DNA of 64,000 bases from Nocardia carnea NBRC 14403 (GTDB lineage: Bacteria; Actinomycetota; Actinomycetes; Mycobacteriales; Mycobacteriaceae): assembly GCF_000308515.1 (NCBI RefSeq), contig NZ_BAFV01000051.1, positions 62,001-126,000 on the forward strand, written 5' to 3'. The notes beneath the pieces are model-generated. The model saw only the letters and a list, made by a program, of their open reading frames with translations. It was not told where the DNA came from and made no database searches. Position numbers and translations under genes: made by a program. Of the stretch, positions 1 through 8,792 are shown one piece after another; the first letter of the stretch is position 1; each line of letters begins with the position of its first letter.

Positions 1-301
1 CCGGGCTCCTCGGCCGACGGTGGGCCGGCACGCACAGCATCGACAGCTCTCGACCGGACGGGACATGGGCCGAAACCCGCGGCCGTCTCCGGTGATGTCA
101 CCGTCACACCGGCTGCGGTCGCCGCATGCGGCAGGTCGGGATCTGCTTCCGGGTCCGGGTCGTCGCCCCGGCCCGGGTCCGCCGACTCGGCGGCCGGTTC
201 TGCCTCCGGGTCGGCCTGCACAGTCCTTCCCGCGTTGGGTGAACTGGTCCGCACACTGATCCGGCTCGCGCCGAAGATCGCTCCGCCCTGTCCGTGCCCG
301 A
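1..301. other. left-edge intergenic region
   Basis: No convincing gene is seen on either strand. By analogy with M. tuberculosis, where the M23 peptidase gene lies divergently beside rpsB, this is probably the spacer towards a leftward ribosomal S2 gene outside the window. Open frames here have the composition of shadows. Confidence 0.4.
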
Positions 302-871
302 ATGGCCGGAAATAGGAGCGCCGCCGGGCCGGGCGTATGGAGGGGGTACGCCCGGCCCGGTATGGGCTGTGTCTCCGCGCTCCTGGTTCTGCTGATGGCA
401 CTGGCCTCCACCGGTATGGCCGCAGCAAGCCCGGACAAACCGTTCACCTGGCCGCTGCGGCCGCGGCCCGCCGTCGAACGACCCTTCGACCCACCGGAGC
501 AGGACTGGCTGCCCGGGCATCGCGGTGTCGATCTCGCCGGAACCTCGGGACAGCCGGTGTACGCAGCCGGCCCGGGGGTGGTCGTCTTCGCCGGCGAAGT
601 GGCCGGCAGACCGGTGGTATCGATACGCCACGAAGGAGATCTGCGGACGACCTATGAACCGGTGGAGGCGACGGTCACGGTGGGCAGACGGGTCACCCGT
701 GATACCGCAATCGGTGTCCTGGAGGCGGGGCATGCAGGATGTGCGACAGCGTGTCTGCATTGGGGCGTGCGCCGCGAGCACAGCAGCCGGGCGAAGCGGG
801 AGTATCTGGATCCGCTCGGACTGCTGCGTCTATCTCCTATCCGCCTGAAACCTGTGCGCCCAGGGGAGTAA
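302..871 (+). CDS. secreted M23-family (LytM-like) peptidase domain protein
   Basis: A 189-residue protein with a hydrophobic export signal at about residues 20-42 (VSALLVLLMALAS) followed by one compact M23/LytM domain. Visible family marks are HRGVDLAG near residue 77 and CLHWGVR near residue 153, which supply metal-binding His/Asp and the second His. The usual role of the family is cleavage of peptidoglycan cross-bridges or activation of hydrolases outside the membrane. The position matches Rv2891 of M. tuberculosis. The start is uncertain: the ATG at 302 has no clear ribosome site, and the ATG at 362 leaves a more typical signal peptide. The metal set looks complete, but activity is not proven. 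Confidence 0.85.
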   Translation: MAGNRSAAGPGVWRGYARPGMGCVSALLVLLMALASTGMAAASPDKPFTWPLRPRPAVERPFDPPEQDWLPGHRGVDLAGTSGQPVYAAGPGVVVFAGEVAGRPVVSIRHEGDLRTTYEPVEATVTVGRRVTRDTAIGVLEAGHAGCATACLHWGVRREHSSRAKREYLDPLGLLRLSPIRLKPVRPGE

Positions 872-1040
872 CCAGTCGCGGAAGGTGGGCAAGCAGCCTG
901 ACCGGAGTCTCCAGCGCGGCCTCGGCCTCAGCGGCCCTCGGCCCGATTCCGGCTCGGCGAACGCCGATACCGACGGATTCGGCATTGCCGACGGCAACGG
1001 GACATAGCCGGAAGCAATACGGTTGGGGGTCCGCACGCAC

Positions 1041-1361
1041 TCACGGAATCAGCCAGCCGGCAATGGGTGTGGCCAGCGTGAACCCGACGGCGACGACGAC
1101 CGCCACAGTCGTCCACCGGATGGTCGTCGAGCCGGAGCCGCCCGCACCTCGGTGCAACCGGAGATTTCGGCGGTAACCCAAACCGGCGACGATGAGCAGG
1201 ACCACACCGGCGATACCGGGCGCCAGCGCGGCCGTATCCCAGCCGGCCTGCAACACCGCTTGCAGCAGCAGCAGCGCGACGGCCACCGTGCCCAGGCACG
1301 TTCGCCGCCACGACAGCGCGGTGCGTTCCGCAGCCAATCGGATCTCGGTGGAATCGGGCAT
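1041..1361 (-). CDS. DUF202 membrane protein (second of a pair)
   Basis: A 106-residue protein with three predicted membrane helices (about residues 18-42, 46-64 and 80-106). It has the DUF202 N-terminal signature of a short amphipathic stretch, LAAERTALSWRRT, before the first helix. The function of DUF202 proteins is unknown; yeast VTC polyphosphate complexes use a related domain as their membrane anchor. It lies 9 bases after the other DUF202 gene (1371-1757) and reads the same way, so the two are probably co-transcribed and may form a heteromer. Confidence 0.8.
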   Translation of the reverse strand: MPDSTEIRLAAERTALSWRRTCLGTVAVALLLLQAVLQAGWDTAALAPGIAGVVLLIVAGLGYRRNLRLHRGAGGSGSTTIRWTTVAVVVAVGFTLATPIAGWLIP

Positions 1362-1370
1362 CAGTACACC

Positions 1371-1757
1371 TCAGTGCAGCAGTACTGCCACGCAGGCGAG
1401 TACCGCCACGAAGGCTGTACCGGCGGAAAGTACCGGGACGAGCACCGTACCGGGCAGCGGCCGGCCCTCGTCCATTGCCGACCGGATGCGCCGCCAGTGC
1501 AGGAAAGCACCGACCGCCACCACCAGCGACAGCAGCAGGCAGCTCACCGCCAACGCGGAACGGAAATCCGACGGCCACTGCTCCACCACCACGGTGTGCA
1601 CGGCGACACCGCCGGCGAGCAACCCGAGTGCCGTACGAATCCACGACAGAAAAGTGCGCTCGTTGGCGAGGGTGAACCGGTAATCGATCGGAGCCACCAC
1701 CGGCTCCGGCGCGTCGTCGGCACCCGGTTCCCCGGCCACTTCCGGTACCGGGCTCAT
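1371..1757 (-). CDS. DUF202 / YidH-like membrane protein (first of a pair)
   Basis: A 128-residue protein. An acidic, proline-rich N-terminus leads into the DUF202 signature YRFTLANERTFLSWIRTALG and then three membrane helices. The ATG at 1757 is chosen because translation from there begins directly before the conserved domain, and because the codon overlaps the stop of an upstream frame in an ATGA arrangement. It differs from its neighbour by a longer cytoplasmic N-terminus. Function is unknown; a role in membrane transport or as an assembly anchor is only inferred from the family. Confidence 0.8.
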   Translation of the reverse strand: MSPVPEVAGEPGADDAPEPVVAPIDYRFTLANERTFLSWIRTALGLLAGGVAVHTVVVEQWPSDFRSALAVSCLLLSLVVAVGAFLHWRRIRSAMDEGRPLPGTVLVPVLSAGTAFVAVLACVAVLLH

Positions 1758-2008
1758 CGGGTATCCGCACTGGTAGCGGTCTGCACGCTCACCTCCCGAT
1801 CCGCCTTCGGGCACTGCTGAACGGATCCGCTGGACAGCGTAAACGCCGCGCTGCGCACGAATCCACGTACACGCCCCGTTTCCGGCATGTCGAGCTGACC
1901 AAGGAATGTAGAAGGCGCGTTCACCGAGCCTTGTTCCGGCTCCGAACCGGCGCGGATGCGGGTCAGCGTCGGGGCGGTTACACGTAGCCCGCCCTCGATT
2001 CCCCACAC
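1754..2008 (-). CDS. uncharacterised frame coupled to the DUF202 gene (doubtful)
   Basis: An open frame of about 84 residues if it starts at the GTG at 2008; it stays open to an ATG at 2170 through a low-complexity region. It ends in an ATGA overlap with the DUF202 start at 1757, which is the only strong argument for it being real. The sequence (for example LRVTAPTLTRIRAG, FLGQLDMPETGRVRGF) matches no family I recognise and shows no membrane segment. It could be a true small gene, a decayed gene, or chance. Confidence 0.25.
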   Translation of the reverse strand: MWGIEGGLRVTAPTLTRIRAGSEPEQGSVNAPSTFLGQLDMPETGRVRGFVRSAAFTLSSGSVQQCPKADREVSVQTATSADTR

Positions 2009-2105
2009 CGAAACCACCCCAGGTCGGTCCCGATCGGCTTGGCGGGCCGCGTCCACCCTGTAGCGCAGGGGTCCGGCACGCCGGCCACAGACTGATTCGG
2101 CCAGT

Positions 2106-2232
2106 TCAGCCCGTCCAGCCCTCCAGCTCGTCCAACCAGGCCGACCCTCCTGCTGGTCCAGCCCGTCCAACCAGCCAGCCCTCCAGCCGGTCCAGCTATT
2201 TCGGCCGATCCAGCCACATCAGCCGGTCCAGC
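2106..2232. repeat. degenerate TCCAGCC-type repeat tract
   Basis: A run of imperfect units built on tccagcc and tccaacc. Two larger copies start near 2108 and 2159 (both begin cagcccgtcca), giving a period of about 51 bases. On the minus strand it encodes a Gly/Trp/Leu-rich low-complexity string in one frame. It lies in the 600-base stretch between xerC and the DUF202 pair. Confidence 0.6.
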
Positions 2233-2233
2233 C

Positions 2234-2276
2234 GATCCCGCCGATCGTCACCGATGCCGCGGCCGCCGGCGGGATC
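2234..2276 (-). terminator. candidate terminator downstream of xerC
   Basis: A perfect 10-bp inverted repeat (GATCCCGCCG with CGGCGGGATC) around a 23-base loop, about 85 bases after the xerC stop. There is no T tract, as is common in this kind of genome. It could close the yraN-yifB-dprA-xerC operon. Confidence 0.45.
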
Positions 2277-2360
2277 GTTGTGCTGCAGCTGATCTCCGTG
2301 ATAGGCGCCGAGGCCGGCGGGCGGCCACCCCACGCAGTGGTCGCAAGGATCGACCGACTC

Positions 2361-3341
2361 TTACGCCCGGGGATGCGCCTGGTCGTGTGCTGTACGGAGT
2401 CGTTCGATGGATACGTGGGTGTAGAGCTGGGTGGTGGCCAGGCTGGCGTGGCCCAGCAGTTCTTGCACCACCCGCAGATCGGCACCGCCCTCGAGCAGAT
2501 GCGTGGCCGCCGTATGCCGGAGCCCGTGGGGACCCATATCCGCGGCGCCGGGTACTGCGGATATGGCCGTATGCACGACGGTCCGGGCCTGGCGTTGGTC
2601 GAGGCGCCGGCCGCGCCGACCCAGCAAAAGAGCGCGACCGGAATCCGGGGTGGCCAGCATCGGCCGGCCGTGATTCAGCCAGTTGTGTACCGCCTGGTCG
2701 GCTGGCAGCCCGAACGGCGCGGACCGCTCCTTGCGCCCTTTGCCGAGTACGCGCACGACGCGGCGCTCCCGGTCCACATCATCGATATCGAGACCGCACA
2801 GCTCGCTGACCCGGATGCCGGTGGCATACAGCAGTTCGATGATCAGCCTGTCTCGTAAAGCCATCGGATCATGCTGGGCCGCACCCGATTCCACCGCGGA
2901 CATGATCCGGGCGGCCTGTTCCTGCCCCAGCACCGCGGGCAGGCTGCGATGCGCCTTGGGCGCGGCCAATCGCAGGCCCGGATCGCGGTCGAGCCTGCCG
3001 GTATGGGTGAGCCACGCGGTGAAGGCCCGGGCCGCGGAGGCACGCCGCGCCATACTTGTGCGCGCGGCGCCCTGTTCCGCGTGCACCGCCAGCCACGACC
3101 GCAGCGTGGTCAGGTCGAGTTCGCGCAGCGAAGCATCGGCGGACTGGCCGAGCAGATGGTGCAGCAGCGACCGGATATCGCCGAGATAGGCGCGCACCGT
3201 ATGCGCCGACCGATTACGGCCGAGTTCCAGGTATCTCCCGTATTCGATCAGTAGAGCTTCGAGGTCCTCGGGTAGTTCCGCCACCACCACACCGTTGCCC
3301 GCGACTCGCCGCTCCGCAACCCCACGCGCCGGGCCGGCCAC
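2361..3341 (-). CDS. xerC: site-specific tyrosine recombinase XerC
   Basis: A 326-residue tyrosine recombinase. The N-terminal SAM-like DNA-binding domain spans about residues 22-115. The catalytic domain follows with R177 (ATGIRVSEL), K201 (GKGRKER), H272 and R275 (HGLRHTAATHL), H298 (LGHASLATT) and the nucleophile Y307, so the active site is complete. With XerD it resolves chromosome dimers at dif during division. It follows dprA by 6 bases as the last gene of an overlapping operon. The GTG at 3341 may be slightly too early; a GTG cluster near residues 17-20 is an alternative start. The position matches Rv2894c. Confidence 0.95.
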   Translation of the reverse strand: MAGPARGVAERRVAGNGVVVAELPEDLEALLIEYGRYLELGRNRSAHTVRAYLGDIRSLLHHLLGQSADASLRELDLTTLRSWLAVHAEQGAARTSMARRASAARAFTAWLTHTGRLDRDPGLRLAAPKAHRSLPAVLGQEQAARIMSAVESGAAQHDPMALRDRLIIELLYATGIRVSELCGLDIDDVDRERRVVRVLGKGRKERSAPFGLPADQAVHNWLNHGRPMLATPDSGRALLLGRRGRRLDQRQARTVVHTAISAVPGAADMGPHGLRHTAATHLLEGGADLRVVQELLGHASLATTQLYTHVSIERLRTAHDQAHPRA

Positions 3342-3347
3342 CGTCGC

Positions 3348-4562
3348 TCACTCGCCGCTGTCCGCGGGCCGGTCGGCCGGAGTGCGCGGCCCATTGCGTA
3401 ACCGGAACCAGCCGGACCCGCCGCTCCCGGCCAACCCGGCCATATCGAGGGCCGCCAGGCCGGCCCGGATCTCGGCGACGGCCAGCCCGGTGGGGCCGCA
3501 TAGTTCATGTGGCCAGCGACCCCCGGTTGTGGGTAGAGCCGCGTACACCGACGACTGTGCCGGGGTGAGCTGGTGTACGGCCGGTGGTTCCGAGTCGCCG
3601 ACCGGCGGTAGGTGTAGCGGTGCGGCGTCGGCGAGTACCTCTTCCGCACTGCTGACCAGCACCGCTTCCCCGTCTCGGATCATCCGGTGGCAGCCGGCGG
3701 ACGCTGCGGAATCCACCGAACCGGGGACCGCCATCGCGGGACGGCCGATACGACGAGCCCACTTCACCGTGTTGCGTGCACCGCTGCGCACCCCCGCTTC
3801 GACCACGAGCACACCGTCGGACAGAGCCGCGATGAGCCGGTTCCGGGCCAGAAAATGATGTTTGCGGGCGGTGGTGCCCGGCGGATATTCGCTGACCACC
3901 AGACCTGTTTCGGCGATCCGGTCGAGCAGGCGATCGTGCTGGGCGGGATAGGGCCGGTCCACACCGCAGGCCAGGACGGCGATGGTGGCGCCGCCGACAG
4001 CGAGAGCCGCGCGGTGGGCCATACCGTCGATACCGAAGGCCGCACCGGAGACGATGGTCCAGCCGCGGGCCGCGAGGTCCCCGGCCAGCGCTCCGGCGGC
4101 CCGATCACCGTATCCGGTACTGCAACGGGCACCGACCACCGCCAGCGACCGTTCGGTCAGCTCGGTCAGATCGCGGGTTCCGCGCACCCAGAACACCAGC
4201 GGTACGGCGCCGTCGGATTCGCGTCCCGGCGGTAGCTGCGACAGGCCCAGCATGCGCCAGGCCGGCCATTCCGGATCGTCGGGCGTGACCAGGCGGCCAT
4301 CCAGCCCACCGATGGTCTCCAGATCCTGGGCCGCCCGGTCTTCCGCACGGCGTACCGCTGTCGCGGCGTGCAGAACCTGCGGCAGATCCCGTTCCCGGAC
4401 CGCTCGTGCCGCCTCCACCACACCGACGGATTCGATCAGCGCGGTGAGCGCCGGGCACGGCCCCAGAACCACCCGGGACAGATAGGCCCACGCGAGCTGT
4501 CTGCTGCCGGGCTCACCGACAGCCCCCTGCGCCGCCGGCGAGCCGGGCTGCCCGGCCGTCAC
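3348..4562 (-). CDS. dprA: DNA-processing protein DprA
   Basis: A 404-residue DprA/Smf protein that loads RecA on incoming single-stranded DNA in transformable bacteria. The central Rossmann-like domain is recognised by VVGARCSTGYG, IVSGAAFGIDGMAH, VLACGVDRPYP and EYPPGT. It is followed by FLARNRLIAALSDGVLVVEA and an alanine-rich C-terminal winged-helix region. The GTG start overlaps the yifB stop by 4 bases (GTGA), indicating translational coupling. Whether the organism is naturally competent cannot be read from this window; dprA is kept in many actinomycetes that are not known to transform. Confidence 0.93.
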   Translation of the reverse strand: MTAGQPGSPAAQGAVGEPGSRQLAWAYLSRVVLGPCPALTALIESVGVVEAARAVRERDLPQVLHAATAVRRAEDRAAQDLETIGGLDGRLVTPDDPEWPAWRMLGLSQLPPGRESDGAVPLVFWVRGTRDLTELTERSLAVVGARCSTGYGDRAAGALAGDLAARGWTIVSGAAFGIDGMAHRAALAVGGATIAVLACGVDRPYPAQHDRLLDRIAETGLVVSEYPPGTTARKHHFLARNRLIAALSDGVLVVEAGVRSGARNTVKWARRIGRPAMAVPGSVDSAASAGCHRMIRDGEAVLVSSAEEVLADAAPLHLPPVGDSEPPAVHQLTPAQSSVYAALPTTGGRWPHELCGPTGLAVAEIRAGLAALDMAGLAGSGGSGWFRLRNGPRTPADRPADSGE

Positions 4563-6067
4563 TGTGTTCCTCGCTGCCGGAAGTTGAGTGCCTGCATGAC
4601 ATCGTGTGCCGTGGGCACATCGCCGCCGCGTAGATCACACACCGTCCAGGCGACCCGCAGCGCGCGGTCGGCTCCCCGTGCCGAGATCCGCCCCAGCCGC
4701 AGCGCCGCTTCCACTGATGCCGTGGACTCGGCGGGTAACGGAAATTGCCGCCGCAGGATGTGGCCCGGTACTTCGGCGTTGGTCCGCCAGCCGAACTCCC
4801 GCCAGCGAGCCGCCGCGGCGGAGCGGGCGGCCGTGACCCTTGTGCGGACCATCGCACTGTCCTCGGATTCCGCGGCGGCCAGCCCGGCGGACGACATGGG
4901 GTGCATCTGCATCCAGATATCGATCCGGTCCATCAGAGGACCGGACAATTTACCCAGGTACCGACGCCGGGCCAGCGGCGCGCAGATACAGTCCACATCG
5001 CGGGCGGGGGCGCAGGGGCAGGGGTTGGCCGCCAGAATCAGCTGGAACCGGGCCGGAAAACGCGCCACCCCGTCGCGGCGGGCGATCCGGACCTCTCCCT
5101 CCTCCAGCGGGGTGCGCATCGCCTCCAGCACCTTGGCGCCGATCTCGGCGCATTCGTCCAAGAACAACACGCCCCGGTGGGCGCGGCTGACCGCGCCGGG
5201 CCGCGCCGAACCCGACCCACCGCCGACCATGGCACTCACCGACGTCGAATGATGGGGTGCGACGAACGGCGGTGTGGTGATCAGCGGTTGTTCCTCGGAG
5301 AGGGTGCCGGCCACCGAATGGATGGCGGTGACCTCCAGCGCCTCGTTCTCCGACAGCGGCGGCAGCACGCCCGGCAACCGCTGTGCGAGCATGGTCTTGC
5401 CGATACCGGGCGAACCGGTCAGCAGCAGATGATGCCCGCCCGCCGCGGCGACCTCCAGCGCCCACCGCGCCTCGTGCTGCCCCGCGACATCGCGCAGATC
5501 GCCCACCGGCGATGCCTGATGCGGCGGTGGGGCCGGTGATTCCGCAAGCTCCCGCTCCCCGCGTAACCAATCGAGGGTGGCGCGCAATGTGGGCGCGCCC
5601 AGGACCCGGATTCCCGCAACCAGACCTGCCTCGCACAACGCTTCCTCGGGAACGATCACGGTTTTCCGGCCTGCTCGCCGCGCCGCGAGCACAGCGGGCA
5701 GAACCCCACGGACCCGCCGCAACCGGCCGTCGAGAGCGAGTTCGCCGAGCAAGACCGTACCGGCGAGTTTGGCAGAGGGCACGATATCGGCCGCGTCCAG
5801 CACAGCGACGGCCAGCGCCAGGTCGTACGTGGAGCCGACTTTCGGAAGTGTTGCAGGGGAGAGCGCCAGGATCACGCGCCCGTCGGGCCATTTCTCGCCG
5901 GTATTGGCCACGGCCGCCCTTACCCGGTCACGGGATTCCTGTAGCGAGGTATCCGGCAGGCCGACAAGGTGCACCGACGGCAGCCCCTGCCCGATATCGG
6001 CCTCGATCTCCACGACCTGTCCGTCGATCCCGCGGACGGCGATCGAGCAGGCCCGGCCGAGCGGCAT
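4559..6067 (-). CDS. YifB/ComM-family magnesium-chelatase-like AAA+ ATPase
   Basis: A 502-residue protein with an N-terminal Lon-protease-like fold (about residues 1-170, starting MPLGRACSIAVRGIDG) and an AAA+ module. The AAA+ part carries Walker A GSPGIGKT, Walker B GVLFLDECAEIG and a C-terminal Mg-chelatase helical domain. ComM, the studied member, is a hexameric helicase that drives branch migration during natural transformation. The ATG at 6067 is chosen because it overlaps the preceding stop as TGATG and matches the family N-terminus; the longer frame upstream lies inside the neighbouring gene. It corresponds to Rv2897c. Confidence 0.92.
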   Translation of the reverse strand: MPLGRACSIAVRGIDGQVVEIEADIGQGLPSVHLVGLPDTSLQESRDRVRAAVANTGEKWPDGRVILALSPATLPKVGSTYDLALAVAVLDAADIVPSAKLAGTVLLGELALDGRLRRVRGVLPAVLAARRAGRKTVIVPEEALCEAGLVAGIRVLGAPTLRATLDWLRGERELAESPAPPPHQASPVGDLRDVAGQHEARWALEVAAAGGHHLLLTGSPGIGKTMLAQRLPGVLPPLSENEALEVTAIHSVAGTLSEEQPLITTPPFVAPHHSTSVSAMVGGGSGSARPGAVSRAHRGVLFLDECAEIGAKVLEAMRTPLEEGEVRIARRDGVARFPARFQLILAANPCPCAPARDVDCICAPLARRRYLGKLSGPLMDRIDIWMQMHPMSSAGLAAAESEDSAMVRTRVTAARSAAAARWREFGWRTNAEVPGHILRRQFPLPAESTASVEAALRLGRISARGADRALRVAWTVCDLRGGDVPTAHDVMQALNFRQRGTQ

Positions 6068-6423
6068 CAGAACACCGCCTCGAGGTGCTCGATCACGGGT
6101 TCCGCCGTCCGCGACAGCAGGACCGAGACCACATCGAACCGGATGCGCTGCCACGGCCCGTCCTGTTCGGTGAGCCAGAGCAGCGCCAGCCGGCGGATCC
6201 GCCGCTGTTTCTCGTAGGTGACGGCTTCGGCCGGTATCCCGTATCCGAGTCCCGACCTCGTCTTCACCTCGACGAATGCGGTGATGCCCGCATCGCGGAC
6301 GATCAGGTCCAGTTCGCCGTACCGGCAGCGCCAGTTACGGCAGATGATCTCCATCCCAGCGGCCTGCAGATACCGCGCCGCCAGTTCCTCCCCTTGCGCG
6401 CCGAGCGCCGTGTTGTGTGCCAC
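6067..6423 (-). CDS. YraN / UPF0102 family nuclease-like protein
   Basis: A 118-residue protein with the endonuclease-like motif set of UPF0102: LGAQGEELAARYL, GELDLIVRD (the acidic metal site) and FVEVKTRSG. It is probably a PD-(D/E)xK-fold nuclease of unknown substrate. The GTG at 6423 gives the normal family length of about 120 residues; an ATG at 6564 would add 47 low-quality residues. It heads the overlapping operon with yifB, dprA and xerC, an association shared with mycobacteria. Confidence 0.88.
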   Translation of the reverse strand: MAHNTALGAQGEELAARYLQAAGMEIICRNWRCRYGELDLIVRDAGITAFVEVKTRSGLGYGIPAEAVTYEKQRRIRRLALLWLTEQDGPWQRIRFDVVSVLLSRTAEPVIEHLEAVF

Positions 6424-6736
6424 CCGCTCAGCATCGGCGGGTGCCCGCCGCGGTGCGGATCGGCGACCTGGGAAAACAGCGAACCTGTGGACAACCGAAC
6501 CCTGTGGACAAATACCGGCCGATACAGGCCGGACTCCGTGGCCGAATACGGGATTCACGAGCACCGCGAAGAATACCGCCGGCGGGCGTCCTTCCAGAGG
6601 GCCTGGATCACCGGCGGTGATCGCCGAGGTGGAACATCTGGCGCGGCAGCACCGTCCGGATCAGCCCGGACCGTGTACGCGCCGGAACCTGATCGCACGA
6701 CCCGGTCGGGCGGCTCCAGTCGCCGGAGCGAAACGG
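6424..6736. other. intergenic region between yraN and DUF2469
   Basis: No gene is supported here; the frames have no recognisable family or start site. In M. tuberculosis fdhD and fdhF lie between the equivalent genes, and no remnant of either was seen. The promoter of the yraN operon is expected in the left half. Confidence 0.5.
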
Positions 6737-6756
6737 CCGGCCCGGCCTCGGGCCGG
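6737..6756 (-). terminator. terminator of the DUF2469 gene
   Basis: A perfect 8-bp GC hairpin (CCGGCCCG, loop gcct, CGGGCCGG) 21 bases downstream of the DUF2469 stop. It is followed by no T tract, as is usual for such genomes. Confidence 0.6.
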
Positions 6757-6777
6757 CGGAACGGGACCGGAGACCGA

Positions 6778-7083
6778 TCACTCCGGAAGCCGCAGGTCCG
6801 GTTTCTCCAGCTCCTCGATGTTGACATCCTTGAAGGTGATCACCCGGACGTGTTTGACGAACCGCGCCGGCCGGTACATATCCCAGACCCAGGCATCGCT
6901 CATCCGGACTTCGAAGTACACCTCGCCGTCGGCGTTCTGCGGGCGCAGTTCCACGGAGTTGGCCAGATAGAAACGGCGCTCGGTTTCCACCACGTACGAG
7001 AACTGACCGACGATGTCCTTGTACTCCCGGTACAGCGAGAGCTCCATCTCGGTTTCGTATTTCTCGAGGTCCTCGGCACTCAT
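6778..7083 (-). CDS. DUF2469 conserved actinobacterial protein
   Basis: A 101-residue acidic protein beginning MSAEDLEKYETEMELSLYRE and ending KPDLRLPE. It is nearly identical over its length to Rv2901c of M. tuberculosis, including the run around ETERRFYLANSVEL. The function is not established; it is very strongly conserved among mycolata and rich in aromatic and acidic residues, with no signal or membrane segment. The start at 7083 is set by the family length. It lies upstream of the fork to rnhB and ends at a clear hairpin. Confidence 0.9.
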   Translation of the reverse strand: MSAEDLEKYETEMELSLYREYKDIVGQFSYVVETERRFYLANSVELRPQNADGEVYFEVRMSDAWVWDMYRPARFVKHVRVITFKDVNIEELEKPDLRLPE

Positions 7084-7234
7084 CGGGTGGAACGTCCTCC
7101 TTCTCGCCGCCATGCGTGTGTTGTCATCATCGCTCATGCCGCCTGCGCATGTCACCGTGGGCCGGTCTGCCGCCCCTCGGCGCCGGGGCGTAACCGGCCG
7201 CGACAACAGGTGGCCGGGCCGCTGTACCGTTCGG

Positions 7235-7960
7235 TCAGGCGGCTCCGCCGGCCCCGGCGGTGACCTCCGCCAGTATTTCGCCGGCCGGTGTCAGCGCGAC
7301 CTCGCTGTCCCGTACATTGCGCCATGACCTGCGATGTTCCGGGCACGGCCCGAGCCGCCGCAGCGCTTCGATATGCCGGGTGGTGTTGTAACCCTTGTGT
7401 TCGGCGAACCCGTATCCGGGCACGCGCTGATCGAGTTCGACCATCATCCGGTCGCGGGTGACCTTGGCCAGCACACTGGCCGCGGCGATACACGCCGCGG
7501 TGCCGTCCCCGCCGATGACCGGTAGTGACGGCACCGGGAGTCCCGGTACCCGGAACCCGTCGGTGAGCACATAGCCGGGGCTTCGCCCGAGTCCGGCGAC
7601 GGCCCGGCGCATCCCCTGGATATTCGCCACATGGATCCCGATGGCGTCGATTTCGGCCGCCGGAATCACCACGACGGACCACGCCACCGCGAGCCGGGTG
7701 ATGACCGGGTACAGGGCCTCACGGGTCGCCTCGCTGAGTTTTTTCGAATCGTCGAGCCCGGCCAGCGCATCGTGTGCACGGGATCCGAGCACACAGGCAG
7801 CCACGACGAGGGGTCCCGCGCTGGGCCCGCGCCCCGCTTCGTCGACTCCGGCGACCGGTCCCAGCCCACAGCGGTGCAGTGCCGACTCCAGCGTCCGCAG
7901 CCCACCGGCCCGGCGCATCACCACCCGCGGTGGCCAATTCTGTTCTCGTACGGGTTTCAT
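7235..7960 (-). CDS. rnhB: ribonuclease HII
   Basis: A 241-residue RNase HII that removes RNA primers and single ribonucleotides from DNA. The catalytic acids are visible in GVDEAGRG (D40 and E41); other family marks are DDSKKLSE, SVLAKVTRDRMM and AEHKGYNT. The ATG at 7960 is preferred, since the mycobacterial protein likewise starts shortly before WPPR; a frame back to 8020 would run into lepB. It is probably co-transcribed with lepB, 34 bases away. Confidence 0.95.
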   Translation of the reverse strand: MKPVREQNWPPRVVMRRAGGLRTLESALHRCGLGPVAGVDEAGRGPSAGPLVVAACVLGSRAHDALAGLDDSKKLSEATREALYPVITRLAVAWSVVVIPAAEIDAIGIHVANIQGMRRAVAGLGRSPGYVLTDGFRVPGLPVPSLPVIGGDGTAACIAAASVLAKVTRDRMMVELDQRVPGYGFAEHKGYNTTRHIEALRRLGPCPEHRRSWRNVRDSEVALTPAGEILAEVTAGAGGAA

Positions 7961-7994
7961 ACGCGTACTCGCAGCCAACTCGATCCGCCCCGAC

Positions 7995-8783
7995 TCAATT
8001 CTCCTGCGGGTTCGTTCCATCGATGGGGCCGATCCGGCCCGGCGGCCAGATCTTGATCACCGCTTTGCCGCGGACGTTGTCGACGGGCACGGTGCCCTGG
8101 AATTCGTCACCGATATGCGCCCGGGAATCCGCGGATTCGTTGCGGTTGTCGCCCATCACCCACAGATTGCCCTCGGGTACGGTCACCGGCCCGAAAACGC
8201 GGCCCACCGGGTAGGCGGCGTTCGCCTGACCGGGGGTCCACGGGTAATCGTCTTCGACGTAGGGTTCATCGAGGGGTTGCCCGTCGACCATCACGCGACC
8301 CTGGTCGTCACAGCATTCCACCGTCTGTCCGCCGACAGCGATAACGCGTTTGACGAGATCGTTCTCGTCGGGCGGTACCAGTCCGAAGAACGAGAAGAAG
8401 TTCTGTACGCCACGGATGACCGTGTTGTCCGAGCGGATGGAACGGTAGTGCCCGTTCCAGGAGGGCGGCCCGACGAAGACCACGACGTCACCCGGCTCCG
8501 GATCGCTCCAGTAGTAGCTCAGTTTCTGCACATAGATCCGGTCGCCGGTGCACCCGGCGCAGCCGTGCAGGGTCGGCTCCATGGATTGGGAAGGGATCAC
8601 GTAGGGACGGCCGACGAAAGTCACCATCAGAGCGGCGATTACCGCCGCGATCACCAGCAGGATGGGAAGTTCCTGCCAGAACGGCCGCTGCTTCTTCGCT
8701 TTGACGGCCCGCCGCGCCCGGCGCCTGCGGGGCTGCCCGTCCGCGGGATCCGACCCCGATCTCGACCAACTCTCGTCTGCCAC
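7995..8783 (-). CDS. lepB: type I signal peptidase
   Basis: A 262-residue single-pass membrane enzyme that removes signal peptides outside the membrane. A basic N-terminus precedes one membrane helix (about residues 39-58). The Ser nucleophile is in IPSQSMEPTLHG (S67) and the general-base Lys in LVKRVIAVGG (K145); MGDNRNESADSR is the conserved box E. The GTG at 8783 is preferred to the GTG at 8804 because the latter lies inside a strong hairpin. An extra Cys-rich insertion (HGCAGCTGD) follows the active-site Ser, and another CC pair occurs near residue 157, hinting at disulfides. Confidence 0.94.
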   Translation of the reverse strand: MADESWSRSGSDPADGQPRRRRARRAVKAKKQRPFWQELPILLVIAAVIAALMVTFVGRPYVIPSQSMEPTLHGCAGCTGDRIYVQKLSYYWSDPEPGDVVVFVGPPSWNGHYRSIRSDNTVIRGVQNFFSFFGLVPPDENDLVKRVIAVGGQTVECCDDQGRVMVDGQPLDEPYVEDDYPWTPGQANAAYPVGRVFGPVTVPEGNLWVMGDNRNESADSRAHIGDEFQGTVPVDNVRGKAVIKIWPPGRIGPIDGTNPQEN

Positions 8784-8792
8784 GCGAACAGC

